Assembly (NCBI GenBank): GCA_020740775.1
Contig: JAHEWK010000011.1
Location: 372,001 to 436,000, forward strand
Direction: 5' to 3'
DNA: 64,000 bases
DNA from: Ilyonectria destructans
Lineage: Eukaryota > Ascomycota > Sordariomycetes > Hypocreales > Nectriaceae
The notes beneath the pieces are model-generated. The model had not been told where the DNA came from. It was given only the letters and a program-made list of their open reading frames with translations, and made no database searches. How positions within the stretch are numbered: the stretch's first letter is position 1; each line of letters begins with the position of its first letter. Position numbers and translations under genes: made by a program. Positions 10,595 to 22,045 of this stretch are shown piece after piece.

Positions 10595-10701
10595 CTCTGC
10601 GACCCTACAGGGTGAATATATTTGACCGCCCTCCGCAAACGATGATTGAAACACTTCTTTGTTAGGCTCAACAGCATCGCCTGTAAATACCCGTGGCTCT
10701 A

Positions 10702-12510
10702 ATGGACATTTCAAACTTTCGCAGGGGCGCATCGGCCAAGATATCCGCAGCCAACCAAAAGATCAAACATCGTCTGACAGAACCTGGTAGTTGGAAACTC
10801 CCCAAGCAACAAAGCAGCATTGCGCCTCCAGACGTCTGGACCAACGCGGATCAAGATCCCGTACCGCCAGAGAAGCAAACATGGACAGAAGTGACGTTTC
10901 TCACGTACTGGTTTAGTGATCTTGTTACAATCAGCGGTTGGTCGGCTGCTGGTTCGATTTTGACGACTGGTCTCTCTGCCACGGATGCCATCCTCATTAC
11001 CCTGATGGCAGGTATCTGCAACGCCATCCCAACCGTCTTGAACGGCGCTATTGGGGCAGATCTACATGTTCCGTTCCCCATCGCAGTTCGTGCCAGCTAT
11101 GGCTACTGGTTGAGTTATTTCTGTGTCATCAGTCGGGCTGTTCTTGCCATGTTCTGGTTTGGAGTCCAGAGCGTTGGCGGAGGGCAATGTGTCAGCGCAG
11201 TAAGTTGAATCAACATGTTAATGATCACAAGCTTAAAATCATTAGATGATCACGGCAATCTGGCCGAGCTACCAAAACATTGAAAACACCCTGCCGGAGT
11301 CCATTGGCATAACCAGTCAAGGGATGCTGTCATATTTCATTTACTGGCTCATACAAACGCCGCTCCTTCTCATTCCTACGCACAAGCTTCAGTATCTCTT
11401 CAACGCCAAAGCCATTCTCGTCACCCCCATGGCTCTTGCTATGGTTATTTGGGTCTCTGTTAAGGCCAGAGGACAATCTTCCAATTTCTTCTATGCACCT
11501 GCGACCGTTTCTGGCTCCACAAGAGCATGGCTTTGGCTATCCAACCTGGTATGTTAAGCTGTTCACCAATCCTGCCCAATCATGTCGTGCTGACCCGTAC
11601 CCAGACTTCTGTTACTGGCGGATACACCACTTTAACTGTGAACATTCCCGATTTTTCGAGATTCAGCAAGAGAAGAGGGGCGAACCTCTGGCAACTACCC
11701 GCGATTCCATTTTTCAAGGTCATTGTTGGTATCTTTGGCATCATCGCCGCGGGTGCCTCCAAGGAAATCTACGGAGAAGCACTCTGGAATCCCATTGATC
11801 TTGTGAACAAATGGCAAGACTCTCCTAGAGGCCGAGCCGCTGCGTTCTTTTGCGGATTCATCTGGCTGCTTGCACAAATTAGCGTCAACATCAGCGCCAA
11901 CGGTATATCTTTTGCGAATGATATTACGACCATAGCACCCAAGTATTTGAACATTCGACGTGGAGTCATCGTTGTCTCCTTTCTTGGTGGCTGGGCGCTA
12001 TGTCCCTGGATTATCATGGCGTCCGCTCAAGCCTTTATGAGTTTCATGTCCGCCTACGCCATCTTTATGGCCCCCATCGCCGGCATTCTCACGACAGATT
12101 ATTGGCTCGTTAAGCGCCGAAAGTATGACGTTCCGGCACTTTACGATCCCCAGGGAATCTATCGTTTTGGCTGGGGTGGTAACTGGAGGGCTTTGGTCAC
12201 GACAGTGGTCATTATCACGCCTCTGCTTCCCGCCCTCGGCCATAAAGTTACCCCCGAAAATGTACCCATTCCCATCGGGCTGCAGCATTTATTTGATTTT
12301 AACTGGATCTACGGATTTGTGACCTCAATCGTGCTTTACTACAGTCTCAATATCATTTCCCCTCACTCAGAAACGCTCATTAGCCAAGTGGTTCACGCGG
12401 ATCAGTTTTCAATTGACGGGATTGTGTCGGATATTGAGGCTTCCAAGATGGCTTCAAACGGCGAACTTGACAAGTCTAGATTCTCTTCGAGCTTTGGCAA
12501 GGAACTTTAA
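10702..12510 (+). CDS. NCS1 nucleobase/allantoin permease, Fur type
   Basis: Plasma-membrane symporter of the nucleobase-cation-symport-1 family. Exons 10702-11199, 11246-11548 and 11605-12510 give about 568 residues and around 12 membrane segments. Seen: first-helix motif TYWFSDLVTISGWSAAGS, the loop GVQSVGGGQCVSA and a conserved GILTTDYW in the later half, all features of the Fur branch. Known members of this branch carry uracil, allantoin, uridine or urate. It is divergent from the Zn2Cys6 gene and lies among 2OG oxygenases, so it probably imports the cluster's substrate. Substrate cannot be read from sequence alone. The start used is the Met at 10702. Confidence 0.88.
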
Positions 12511-12698
12511 GGAGCCATAACACATATCCGGTATCATATACACCTACGGTTTCTCATAAGAGAGTCAGTATTTAAACAATTACATATGCTCAAACAGGGC
12601 GCAGTCAAAGTATAGTCTGTGAAATCCGTTCTTATTCGACTACAATCCTTACCAATGTTTAAATGCCACAAGGGCTAGTCTTATCATGTATTCTATCC

Positions 12699-13313
12699 TT
12701 ACGAGATATAATTGTGAACCATTCGCACCGTGGCTCTCTTGCTACCCTTCGTGGCCAACATGCGTCGGCAATACCTCCTCTCCCCGTTCACCATCTCAAA
12801 CCCCCACACCTGCGTAAGAGTCCACCCATTGGCCTTGCTCTCTGTGTGACTAAATATGAGGGCATTGTCTTCACCCTCGGCAAGCCAACCATCCTTCAGA
12901 AACTCGTCGTCGATTTCCTCAACCTTTGCCCATCTGGATTGACATTGCGTAGTACCGAAAATCCAGTCACTGGACTGACGAAAAACATTATCCATACACC
13001 GGTCCTCTTGAACTCCCTTAAGACCGGCCGCTAATTGGACCATGTCGACATGTGTCACCTGGCCCGTTGCCGTACTTGGCGAATTCGGTGCCGCCTCATA
13101 CTGCTTCATCTCAAGTGTGACTGGTGCCAAACCAATGGCCTTACGAGTAAGATAACCGATTCCTTGAAGGGCGAAAATCGAATCAGGGTTCTCGGACAGA
13201 TCTTTATTCTGGGAAATCGTGTTAGCCAGAAGTAGCCGACCGAGACAACAATGTTTTACCAAAGTCCATTTTCCGTTGAGATTGTTGATTGTCTTTTCAG
13301 CTGGGGCTGCCAT
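12699..13313 (-). CDS. Conserved small fungal protein, calycin/lipocalin-like, function unknown
   Basis: A 187-residue protein after removing an in-frame 51-bp intron (13209-13259). Seen: N-terminal NLNGKWTL, typical of the first strand of a small-ligand barrel, then LQGIGYLTRKAIG, a run of predicted beta strands and a C-terminal NGWTLTQVWGFE block. I recall related uncharacterised proteins in many ascomycetes, some with this same NLNGKW start. No signal peptide or catalytic motif is visible, so a cytosolic small-molecule binder is a guess. It converges on the NCS1 permease, 188 bp away, and could be part of the cluster. The Met chosen follows a poor upstream extension that is not conserved in style. 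Confidence 0.7.
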   Translation of the reverse strand: MAAPAEKTINNLNGKWTLVKHCCLGRLLLANTISQNKDLSENPDSIFALQGIGYLTRKAIGLAPVTLEMKQYEAAPNSPSTATGQVTHVDMVQLAAGLKGVQEDRCMDNVFRQSSDWIFGTTQCQSRWAKVEEIDDEFLKDGWLAEGEDNALIFSHTESKANGWTLTQVWGFEMVNGERRYCRRMLATKGSKRATVRMVHNYIS

Positions 13314-14472
13314 GGTTATTATTTCTTTCTTTAGACAGGAGTCAATTTCTGTACGATGAGAACGTCGGAGGTAGAAATAAGATGGGCGTTGGAATGATTT
13401 CAGGAAGCCTGCTTTAAATACTTGAGTTCTCAATACACCGGGTGACCGGAAACTATTGTGCCACACCATGGGGTACGATTTGATCTCATCGGTGCACCTA
13501 ATATCTTGAATCCAGGCTGATTCAAACCCTTTTCCGCCTGAAAATTCCTTCTATTCAGTCTAAATCACCCGACCGGAAATCGGGTTTAACTTGCCGGGAC
13601 CCATGGTAGACACGCAACACCATAAACTGTCATGCCTCGGCCCGTCACCGGCTACTTCCATATTTGGAACAGCTTAGTTGGTAGTTAGAGGCAGTCATGC
13701 TAAAAATGGTTTGACTCGGTAAATTAGCATCACTCACAATAGACTAAAACAGCCGAAACAACACACCGTAGCTAAGTTGGGAATATGGACCTCGGCTGTA
13801 ATGTATATATTCACACATCTTCGGGGCTTCCCCGCAACGCTCTCGGCTAGTTTGAGGGTCGAATGACTTAACACACATTGAGATGTCCCCGGATTATGAA
13901 CTGATCTGCGTGACTACCGCGCCGGGCCCACCATACCGGATGAATGACATAGTGTTCCCCGGAATCTGGGGTTCCACTACCGCGGAGATGGTGAACAATC
14001 CGTCCCGGTTGGAGCGTTCCGAAGTCAAGACCAGACTTCAAAGGTGGCTCGGACTCTGCCACGAGGAATAGTTTTCCCTAAGGCAGTGGCTCAGGTCTGC
14101 TCTGATCAAGAAGACGTTACAGATATGAATTAGTGTGAGTGTCAAACGTCCCGGATGTCTGGTCAACATAAGCCAGTAAATTTAAATATTAGATTCTCTT
14201 ATTAAAGATATTATTAAGTACTATACTATAATACTTGATAACTAAATTATTGAATTTCTATCAGTTAGAATATGAAACAGTTAATTATACTGTTAAATTA
14301 ACTGACTTACTCAAGTAGTATTACTGCCGCTAATAGAATTATCCTATTACTTCTGTCTGTATCGCACACCCTTTACCTTCAGCGCCTCTTCCCTGCGCTT
14401 TCTCCTTTTAAGGATGTTCTGGTCCTGAACTTATAATTTTGCACCCGGAGTTAGTGCCCAGGGTGAAGGATC
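13314..14472. other. Gene-free region with AT-rich island
   Basis: No convincing gene. Several CGG half-sites (for example near 13634, 13790 and 13845) lie upstream of the minus-strand gene. Bases 14170-14340 are strongly AT-rich with many TA steps, which resembles sequence worn by repeat-induced point mutation. No transposase frame could be read. Confidence 0.5.
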
Positions 14473-15685
14473 TTAGCCGAAACTAAGGGTTTCTTCCGTC
14501 CTCGCTGAATTGCCTTGCTCCATGTTCCTCAGACGCTCGGTCTCGTTTCTGGGCCTCCCACAGTTTCGGTTGCGCCATTGTACGTTTTCCGGGCCAGTGG
14601 GGGAGAGGCCTATTTTGTAGCAGACCAGTCGATAGAGCGGTCGGAGGGTGGCGATGCAGGCTGCAATGATTCCGACTCCAGGCTCGACAACGCTCCAGAC
14701 TGAGAACCTAGTCGTCTTGTCTAACGGCAAGAGAGATCGGTTAGTAAGTTTGCAGTGCAATCTTAGGCCTCGGATATACTAACACAGAAAATCCTCCCTT
14801 TCTAGGAGTGTAGGAATATATAGCGCCCGAATGATCGTCGCTGTGCTCCCACTATATACTTATTTAGTTCCTATTAATACTCCTATTGGGGAGAGGGTAG
14901 TTACTAACATAGCAGCGAAGCCAAGAATACATGCGACTACAATCTTTGTTGTCGTAGGTAAACTCATTGAGTGGACAATAAAAAAGGGAAGAGTACCAAA
15001 ACACCAGTCAGCCGCAGTGTTGAGGCATTGTGCCATAATGACAAGGATATACATAATCTTATCCTCCCAACATTTTCCTGGTGTTCTTGGTCCTTCTTCC
15101 CAGTATATTTCAATAGGAAAGCATTGAAACATAATCATGAATAAGTAAACGAGACCGAGTAGGCCTGTTCCGGCCATAAGGATGCGAAGGAACCATATAT
15201 GCCACGCAGTGGTAGCTACACGTAATAGAAAGAAACCGACGGATAATTTCAGAATGGAAATTGCTGTTATGTTAAACATCTCACATAGGAACCACATCTG
15301 TTTTGCACGCCGTGAGTAACTCGGCGGCGCCACTGGGGATTGGGCTGGCGCAGCGACGGGCACATACCTTTAAGGCGACCCTTTTGTTTCCTGGTGTGAT
15401 ATCTTCATCGCGTTGTCCCATGCCGTACGCTATTCCGACTACATGGCCTATGAGGAAACCGGTGCATGCGAACTGCACATTGTCAATAAAACAAAGAGAT
15501 TGGCGGTACAATGGCGCTAAACGCCCGGATGAGATGCATACAAGTGACAAGATAATCAGTTTGTCATCGATACCAAAGGATCGTACGATAATTGCTCGGC
15601 AGTAGATTCGCAGGCCAACAGCGATCCAAGTGAGGACCAGGAACGCGATCGTGACGTTGAAGAGGAGTGGATCTTGCTTTTCCAT
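14473..15685 (-). CDS. Fungal rhodopsin-domain (Pth11-related) integral membrane protein
   Basis: Seven-TM fungal membrane protein resembling the cytoplasmic-loop/GPCR-like family that includes Pth11. The frame is broken by several introns. Recognisable exons encode MEKQDPLLFNVTIAFL, then FLIGHVVGIAYGMGQ, then QMWFLCEMFNITAISILKLS through GKCWEDKIMYI and FAA. A short exon then reads GSTATIIRALYIPTL, and the last reads VWSVVEPGVGIIAACIATLR. The last motif and the conserved Cys/Trp pattern identify the family. The donor GTTAGT near 14915 and acceptor TATATAG restore FAAIGSTATI. Exact splice sites of the first introns are uncertain. No large extracellular CFEM domain is present. It lies beside AT-rich DNA. 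Confidence 0.7.
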
Positions 15686-17266
15686 CCTGCCAACCGAACT
15701 CCTGCGCTGGCTAATGGACCTATCCGCACTGAAATGAAGGCAAGATTTGTCTCTCACTCTCCTCTAGAGAGCGTGGAGGGATGGCTAGCCACCTCAGCTT
15801 CTTGGCGTCTGCTTGACTGGGAATGCAGAGGAAACTTGTCGAGTGGCGAAAGTGTTTTTTTAAGGGAGGAGAAGTGCGGACTCGCGAAGTCTAGTCGGGC
15901 TAGCCCAAGATGACCGTGCGACTAAATAATCTGTTACGGGGGCAGCAGCAAATATGATAGGCAACTATTGATCCTGGCTGAGACAAATGTCGTAAGAGGC
16001 TGTCGTATTCCTCGCTCGCGCCACTCGCTAACAGCAAGATGCGAAAAAGGACTATAGTATCGAGTGCTATAGCCAATCTAACATCACTCGCCGGAGTGCT
16101 TATGTGCTTAACACGCTCGCTTGAACTAAACCCTGATCAGTTTCATATCTTTCATTTGCTTTACACTTACTGATCAGTACTAATTATTAATGTAGCTCAA
16201 CTACATAACGAAAGTTGATGGCCCAAGATTCTCATCAGTGCTTGAAACACTGTCTTCTGGCATCCAGCGGGGGAGCGGACAGTAGCGCAAACCCAAACTT
16301 CACCGGGGCGATGTACCGGCCTTCCGCAAGCCACAAAATGGCATCCAAAATGCATCATGTACTCGAGCGTCGATCATAATCTAATTCCCCGCACCGGCCG
16401 ATGAAGCGACCGTGATTCGCGACATTGCGACTCATGGACTCACCCGCAAGGGTTTCGTCTCTCAAGCGCTAACAGCAGCAGGTGTCACGCATTGTATGGC
16501 GTGTGGAGATTGCACATTGGGTGCTAATTGTACAGAGGAGGGACCCAACGAGATATTACGCTAACTTGAAGGTATAATCAGATCTACAGTACTAGGAATC
16601 GCATCGTGACACTCAACCACTTCAGCTTCCAACCCTGGAGCGCTACTCCTATTGTGATGTTCAACCTGAAAGTCGTTCAGCATTCTACTATACTATCAGA
16701 CAAAAGTAAGGGCACTGGGGCAGATTCTGACAGGGGCCTATTAAAGTCACGATTTTCTAACCCCCCTCTGAGGGGCTCTGAAATTTAGTGACTGAAGGCC
16801 CCTGAGGTGCTGGAGCACAGCGACTGACGCGCTATAATCTAGTGGTCTTGCTAATAATTTATCACTATTGCTCAGTGAATCTTCAGAAGGCCGTGACTTG
16901 TTAAACCCCCGGAACCTGCCCCAGTGCCTAGTATGTGGATCACTTCCCTTCCTGAAGTTGACCAGAAATACAAGTTAGCTTTGGCGTGGCGCTAAATGCT
17001 ACGCTACGCTACAAGCAATGTCTGTGCGCAGTCCAGACCAGTCTTCAGTAAGGCTGTACTCTGAAAACTTTCCTGAAGCTCTTAAAGCTTTCTAACTGGA
17101 GTCGCCTTCAGGTACTAAAGCCTGCTAGGCTGTTAATAGTGGGCGATTTTTCGGCAGAGAAGGAAGGCTTAAATTCCAGCTATTATTCTAAAGTTCTTCT
17201 TATAATTATATAATTATTAGTTAAAAATAAAATTAATAGTATACCTATCTTAAGTAGGCAAAAATG
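15686..17266. other. Gene-poor region, possible transposon debris
   Basis: About 1.6 kb without a readable gene. Several short AT-rich stretches (near 16180 and 17200-17250) and scattered GC-rich pieces suggest worn repeats. I cannot name an element. Confidence 0.4.
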
Positions 17267-17340
17267 TGATTCCGCCCGGGCTCGAACCGGGGACCTTCTC
17301 GGTGTTAACGAGATGCCATAACCAGCTAGACCACGGAACC
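17267..17340 (-). tRNA. tRNA-Val(AAC)
   Basis: The minus strand folds into a 74-nt cloverleaf. The acceptor stem GGTTCCG pairs with CGGAATC (one G-U), followed by discriminator A. The anticodon stem TCTCG/CGAGA holds the loop TTAACAC with anticodon AAC. The T arm is CCCGG-TTCGAGC-CCGGG. No intron is present. CCA is not encoded, as expected in eukaryotes. Confidence 0.95.
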
Positions 17341-17689
17341 ATGATGTGCTTTGATTGGACAACTAGCTCCCAAATTCGATTGATACCTTGGTGGATGTGT
17401 GGTTGTGATACAAGCGGGAAAATCTGCCGGCATCTCGTCCCCTCAAAGGAACCTACTTCGCAGTCTCACTCCAAGGTTTCTCCTCACTTTTTCAAAGAAT
17501 GCAACCCTTTCTAGCCTTGTTTATTCGGCCCGATGTTTGTTCCACACTCATCTTCCAATCAACGGATGGTACTTCCATGTCGTAATTGAGACATCATCAG
17601 CTTTGTTTACCGCTCTGCTTAAGCTGCGGAAAGGTTGCCCCATCATCATCAGCACGAACCTGCTCAATCACCCTGAAAGAACGTAAAAA
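17341..17689. other. Promoter/5' flank of RNase H-fold gene
   Basis: 349 bp between the tRNA 5' end and the next start codon. No gene or motif that I can support. Confidence 0.5.
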
Positions 17690-18370
17690 ATGTCATTTTC
17701 AAGTTTCCAACCGGGGGATCTCGACGACGGCTCACTCAACGAGTTTGGCGAAGAAATTCGACGTCGATTCGATCCACTGTACAGCCCGATGCACCGAGAT
17801 GTTCCCGAGAGCAAGCTTGTCATTTACACGCCTTCCAAGAAGGTCTCTCAGCTTCAGGTGAAGCATCCCCGAACTGGTGCTATCGAGTTGGATATACCCA
17901 CTGTCGTCATCTCCATCGGCGGAGCCTGTCGTGGGAACGGAACTCCTTCGGCGCGAGGTGCTTGGGGTGTGTATTTCGGGCCGCAATCCCCTCACAACGC
18001 AAATGGCCTGCTGGATCCCAGTCTTCCGCAGACGAGTAACCGTGCCGAGGTCGAAGCCGTATTGCAGGCCCTGCACATTATCCAAAGGGATATTTCGAAA
18101 GACATGTCTTTACTAGAAATACACATTAAATCAGACTCACTCTATCTTGTGAGATCAATGTCGGAGTGGATCGAAGGCTGGATTGAGAACCATGGGCGCA
18201 ACGATGAAGGACGGCCAGTGAAGCATTATACTGCTCTTAAAGGAATTCATGAGAGACTTGACGAGATGGAATACGGTGGTGATGGGGGCCTGGACTTTAA
18301 GTTCTGGCATGTCCCGCCAGAGCAAAACAGGGAGGCTGACGCCCTTGCGAACCAAGCTCTTGATAGCTGA
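17690..18370 (+). CDS. RNase H1-fold domain protein with altered first catalytic position
   Basis: A 226-residue single-exon protein with a type-1 RNase H domain from about residue 70. In the family four acidic residues bind two metal ions and cut RNA in RNA-DNA hybrids. Seen: Glu120 (NRAEVEAV), Asp149 (IKSDS) and Asp217 (NREADALA, preceded by HVPPEQN). The first catalytic position, normally Asp in a hydrophobic-DGACRxNG motif, reads Gly77 (SIGGACRGNG). The enzyme may therefore be inactive or a hybrid-binding protein. No reverse transcriptase, integrase or other transposon part lies next to it, so it looks like a host gene rather than a retroelement fragment. Confidence 0.8.
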   Translation: MSFSSFQPGDLDDGSLNEFGEEIRRRFDPLYSPMHRDVPESKLVIYTPSKKVSQLQVKHPRTGAIELDIPTVVISIGGACRGNGTPSARGAWGVYFGPQSPHNANGLLDPSLPQTSNRAEVEAVLQALHIIQRDISKDMSLLEIHIKSDSLYLVRSMSEWIEGWIENHGRNDEGRPVKHYTALKGIHERLDEMEYGGDGGLDFKFWHVPPEQNREADALANQALDS

Positions 18371-18405
18371 AGTGCAATTGAGTCTTATTATGAGCTAGCA
18401 ACACC

Positions 18406-20182
18406 TTACACTTTCTCTACTCCAGGATTCTTCTCGTCCCCATGAATGGACAGAGAGGGTGAGGGGAAATCCTCGACGATGACCGGAGGGTCTCCAAAAG
18501 TACCAAAGTAGTCCAGGTCATCAACTGCAAGCTTGTCGGCAATAGGCCACATATAGTCCAAGGCAAGGTACAAAATCCCCGACACGAAGCAACCAGCGAA
18601 CCAAGCAATCTGATAGAGTCTTGTCCATCCACCCCAAAAGCCACCAGGGGCAACGGCCCTCTGAGCCAGTCCTGGTAGAAGGAACCATACCCCAAGAATC
18701 CACGCAACAGGTGCGCGCCAGTTCCAACCTTTGGAGTACCAGTAGATACTCTGAGCAGAGTTGCCGTACAAATCCGTCAGCTTTATCGTTCGCTTCCGCA
18801 AGAGGAAATAGTCGGCAAACATGATGCCCATAAGCGGACCAAGGAACACGTTGAAGCTCCCTACAACGGTCAAAAAGTTGGTGGCACTATTGAGGAGTGA
18901 CCAAGGTTGCATGACAAAAGCACAGAGTAACGTTGCGTAGCCACCTCGTCGTATCGTGAACCAGCGAGGCAGTAGTGCAGCCAAGTCGATACCAGCAACA
19001 ACCAAGTTTGACGCAACAACCATGCCAAATTGAGAGAACATGAAAGCAATACTAGCAAAGGCAACACCGGCTCGAGTACCTCGATTGCCTTCGTGCTCGC
19101 GAATTGCGTTGAGAAATGCATACGGCTGCCACAACAGTTTTTCCTCGTCGGGATATAGAGACGCAGCGCACGAGGTGCAAATAATTCCGATACATGCCAC
19201 GACAATCGTTCCTAGAGGCACCATGACAATTTGAGCCAATATTTGATCCCCAGGTTTGCGGGCGTAGCGTGTATAGTCAGACTGAGACCACATGTGCGTC
19301 GCAATGCCACCAATATTGGCCGTCACTGCGGCGACAAAGGCCCAACCGAGAGCACCACCTTTGGCTGGCTCAACACCAGACACTCTGCCGACATCTGAAA
19401 TCATAGCACCGCCACCTCCCGCTCGAACGGTGGACCATATGAGCAGAGCGAAGACTGTGGTGGCGACGGTGGTGGAAGCAAAAAGGAAGGGCTTGCGATA
19501 GTTTTCAGGACTGAACCAGGCAAGAGGCGCACAGAGTAGGATGTAGATGACAAACGACACCAAGTCGCAAGCTTGCATGGCACCTCCTCCCAGTTCCTGA
19601 TCTAGTTTGAGGAACGAAGGCCAGATACAAGTGAGCAAGACTTTGAGGCATTGACTTCCATACCAGGTATTTGTGGAGGTCCAGACGAACGAAAGGAACA
19701 CACGGATTGCCTGAGATGATTAAAATCCACATTTTCATCGGTAGGTAATGTCATACCATTGGAAAGAGATAGCCCCAAATGCCCCAGTTTTGCTTCATCC
19801 ACAGCGGAAATCCGACGTGCCATTTAGCACCCGGGTGTCCTCCAGCTATGCAAATGAACCCCGCAAAGGTGTGAGCTATAACGATGGCCAGCATGGCTTG
19901 CTATCATGTATCAGTATTCGTATCGCACAGCCAGGATTTTGTAGCACTTACCCAAACATTGAGTCCCAGGGAAATCAACGCAGAAGCAGTGGTCCATCCT
20001 CCAACGTTGAATGATCCCGTCACCATCCAAAGGCCGACGAATTCCCATGGACCATAAGTGCGTCGTGAGGGGGGCAGTGGGCGTGTGTCTTTGTTCACGT
20101 AAATCTCCACATCTGTGTCCACGTCTCGGTTGACCTCGAGACGTCTAATTAGACGGCGGGAGAAAGTAGTAGTCGTCACCAT
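18406..20182 (-). CDS. NCS1 nucleobase/allantoin permease, second copy
   Basis: Membrane symporter of the NCS1 family, 559 residues from exons 19952-20182, 19757-19900 and 18406-19710. Seen: a cytosolic N-terminus, then FVGLWMVTGSFNVGGWTTAS in TM1, AGFICIAGGHPGAKWHVGFP, ANIGGIATHMWSQSDYTRYA and GIMFADYFLLRKR, all hallmarks of Fur/Dal4-type uracil and allantoin permeases. It is clearly different from the permease at 10702, so the two are old paralogues with probably different substrates. It shares a 517-bp divergent promoter with the 2OG oxygenase at 20700, which suggests joint expression. The C-terminal tail is hydrophilic and acidic. Confidence 0.88.
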
Positions 20183-20699
20183 AGTTGGTTCAATACGACG
20201 CTTTCAAATGTTGAAGAGCAAAGATGTCTGCAACCACAATATCGCATTCGGTGTTTACTTATAAGTTGGATATTCTAATGCAACAATGCGTCTGATAACA
20301 ATACCCTAGGCGGTGTTAGTAGCACGGCGAAGTGGGTCGATCGCCCCGTTCCAACTGCAAGACGCTTTGCGTATGCTGGTAGATGTACGTGTCTACGTAC
20401 TTATCGGAAGATTGAGATAACAAATACCTAAGAATGCAACCCAACTTATCTACCTCGAGATACGGGTGGGTCCGAGCGGGTACTCCGACGATGACGACGT
20501 ATCGGAGTTTAGCAGTTTAACAGTTCAGCAGTTCAAAGGTTTAGCAGTTATCGCTGTATCAATAATACCCTGATCATGAGTGTCAATTTTTTAGTCCATG
20601 CATACTCAAATAGCCCCGACATTATAAAGTGCGTTGATAGTGTATTCTTTTGCTTTGAGCAGACGCCTCCGCTAGCACATTATCCTCGACTCCTGCAAA
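20183..20699. promoter_or_regulatory. Divergent promoter with ACTCCGA/TCGGAGT inverted repeat
   Basis: Promoter shared by NCS1 permease 2 and the 2OG oxygenase. A perfect 7-bp inverted repeat, ACTCCGA at 20482-20488 and TCGGAGT at 20502-20508, has a 13-bp spacer. It contains facing CCG/CGG triplets as used by Zn2Cys6 proteins. The nearby gene at 22046-23761 encodes such a protein. The TCGGCCGA site of region A is absent. Confidence 0.45.
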
Positions 20700-21853
20700 A
20701 TGTCGCAGATTGAGACGATTTCCCAGCCGACAAGCACAGCCACGACTGTCAAATTACACAATGGCACAACTTTCAGTTTTGAATCTAACGTGTCAATGGA
20801 ATTGGATCTAATTCCTGTCATTGATGCGTCAAGAATCTGGAGTAAGAACTCCGAGGATCGCCAGGCTGTGGCTGACGAGATCCGCGATGCGTCAACAAAG
20901 ATTGGGTTCTTTTATTTGATCAACCACGTAAGTCCTCGCCAGATTACAATATCTCGTCCAATCATAAATTAAAGGGAATTGATCCAAAATATGCCGACGA
21001 GACGATAATGCAAGCCAAGCGCTTTTTTTCGTTGCCGGAAGAGAAAAAGATGGAGGTCTTCACTGGCCTGGTCCCAAATGAGTACGTTGGGTACCATCCG
21101 ATGGAATGCTACAACCGAAACGGATGGAAACGCCAGGGTAAGATTCAATTCCGCATCGTAAATCGTGTACTTACCTTTAGTGTAGACTTGAGCGAGGCCT
21201 TTAATTGGGCATATGATCCCATCGAAGACCCAGATGCAGTGGATGATGCAGACCCATCTGTCAGTATTTGGCCTTCTAACCTCTCAGGATTTCGCAAAGG
21301 TCTCTACGCATACCATACACAGTTATTGCGCCTATCCCGTCAGTTGACGCGAATATTTGCACTGGCTCTGCACTTACCCGAAAACTACTTTGACCCATAC
21401 GTTCGAAAGCCTGAAGCTGGCATGCGAATTTTACGCTACCCGGAGCAGAAGTATTCTATTGACGAACAAAACGGCATTGGGGCACACACTGACGTTGAGT
21501 GTTTCACCATTGTTACACAGGATTCTTCTGGGGGGCTTGAAGTACTCAGCAAGGCCGGCGTATGGGTCAAGGCGAAGCCAATCCCTGGGTCTCTTGTGGT
21601 CAACATTGCCGACTGCTTCATGAGGCAGACCAACGACTTGTTTGTTTCAACGATTCATCGGGTCATCAACCTGAGCGGAAATGAGAGGTACTCTGCTCCA
21701 TTCTTCTTCGGGTTTGATAGAACAAAGCTCTTAGAGCCAGTGCCCACGTGTATCAGTGATGATCACCCAATGAAGTACCCAATCATGACGGGGGGAGAAT
21801 ATTACGCTTGGAGGACAAACAAGCAAAAAGGAACCAGCACAAGAAGTACATAG
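20700..21853 (+). CDS. Fe(II)/2-oxoglutarate oxygenase, isopenicillin N synthase-like fold, second copy
   Basis: Non-haem iron oxygenase of about 352 residues. Exons 20700-20927, 20975-21137 and 21186-21853; the second intron is 48 bp and keeps frame. Seen: DIOX_N-type start (IGFFYLINHGID, RFFSLPEEKKMEV), iron ligands His231 and Asp233 (GAHTD) and His288 (STIHRV), and Arg298 of RYS for 2OG. Typical AFNWAYDP and VGYHPMECYN blocks are present. It is divergent from the NCS1 permease and convergent with a Zn2Cys6 gene, forming a second transporter-oxygenase-regulator set. It is not a copy of the enzyme at 1814, as similarity is limited to family motifs. Substrate unknown; a nucleobase is suggested by the permease only. 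Confidence 0.85.
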
Positions 21854-22045
21854 TATACAGGTATTTAATTGGACTTTATTCGGCGAAGTAATCATGCAAT
21901 TGGAGATGGACGTCAATAGCACATGCCATGGGCAAATAAGCTCATGTTCACATCGGATTGCTGGCCACTTCTCAAACCTAGTGCACTATTTCATGTTTTG
22001 GCAAATGTAAAGTCGCAGAAACTGATCGTGCTATACGCTATTCTT

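Noticed and set aside
12663..13034. Plus-strand gene
   Set aside because: It overlaps the minus-strand calycin-like gene and shows no features of its own.
17690..18370. Retrotransposon RNase H fragment
   Set aside because: It is a complete single-exon protein with its own start and stop, with no reverse transcriptase or integrase beside it.
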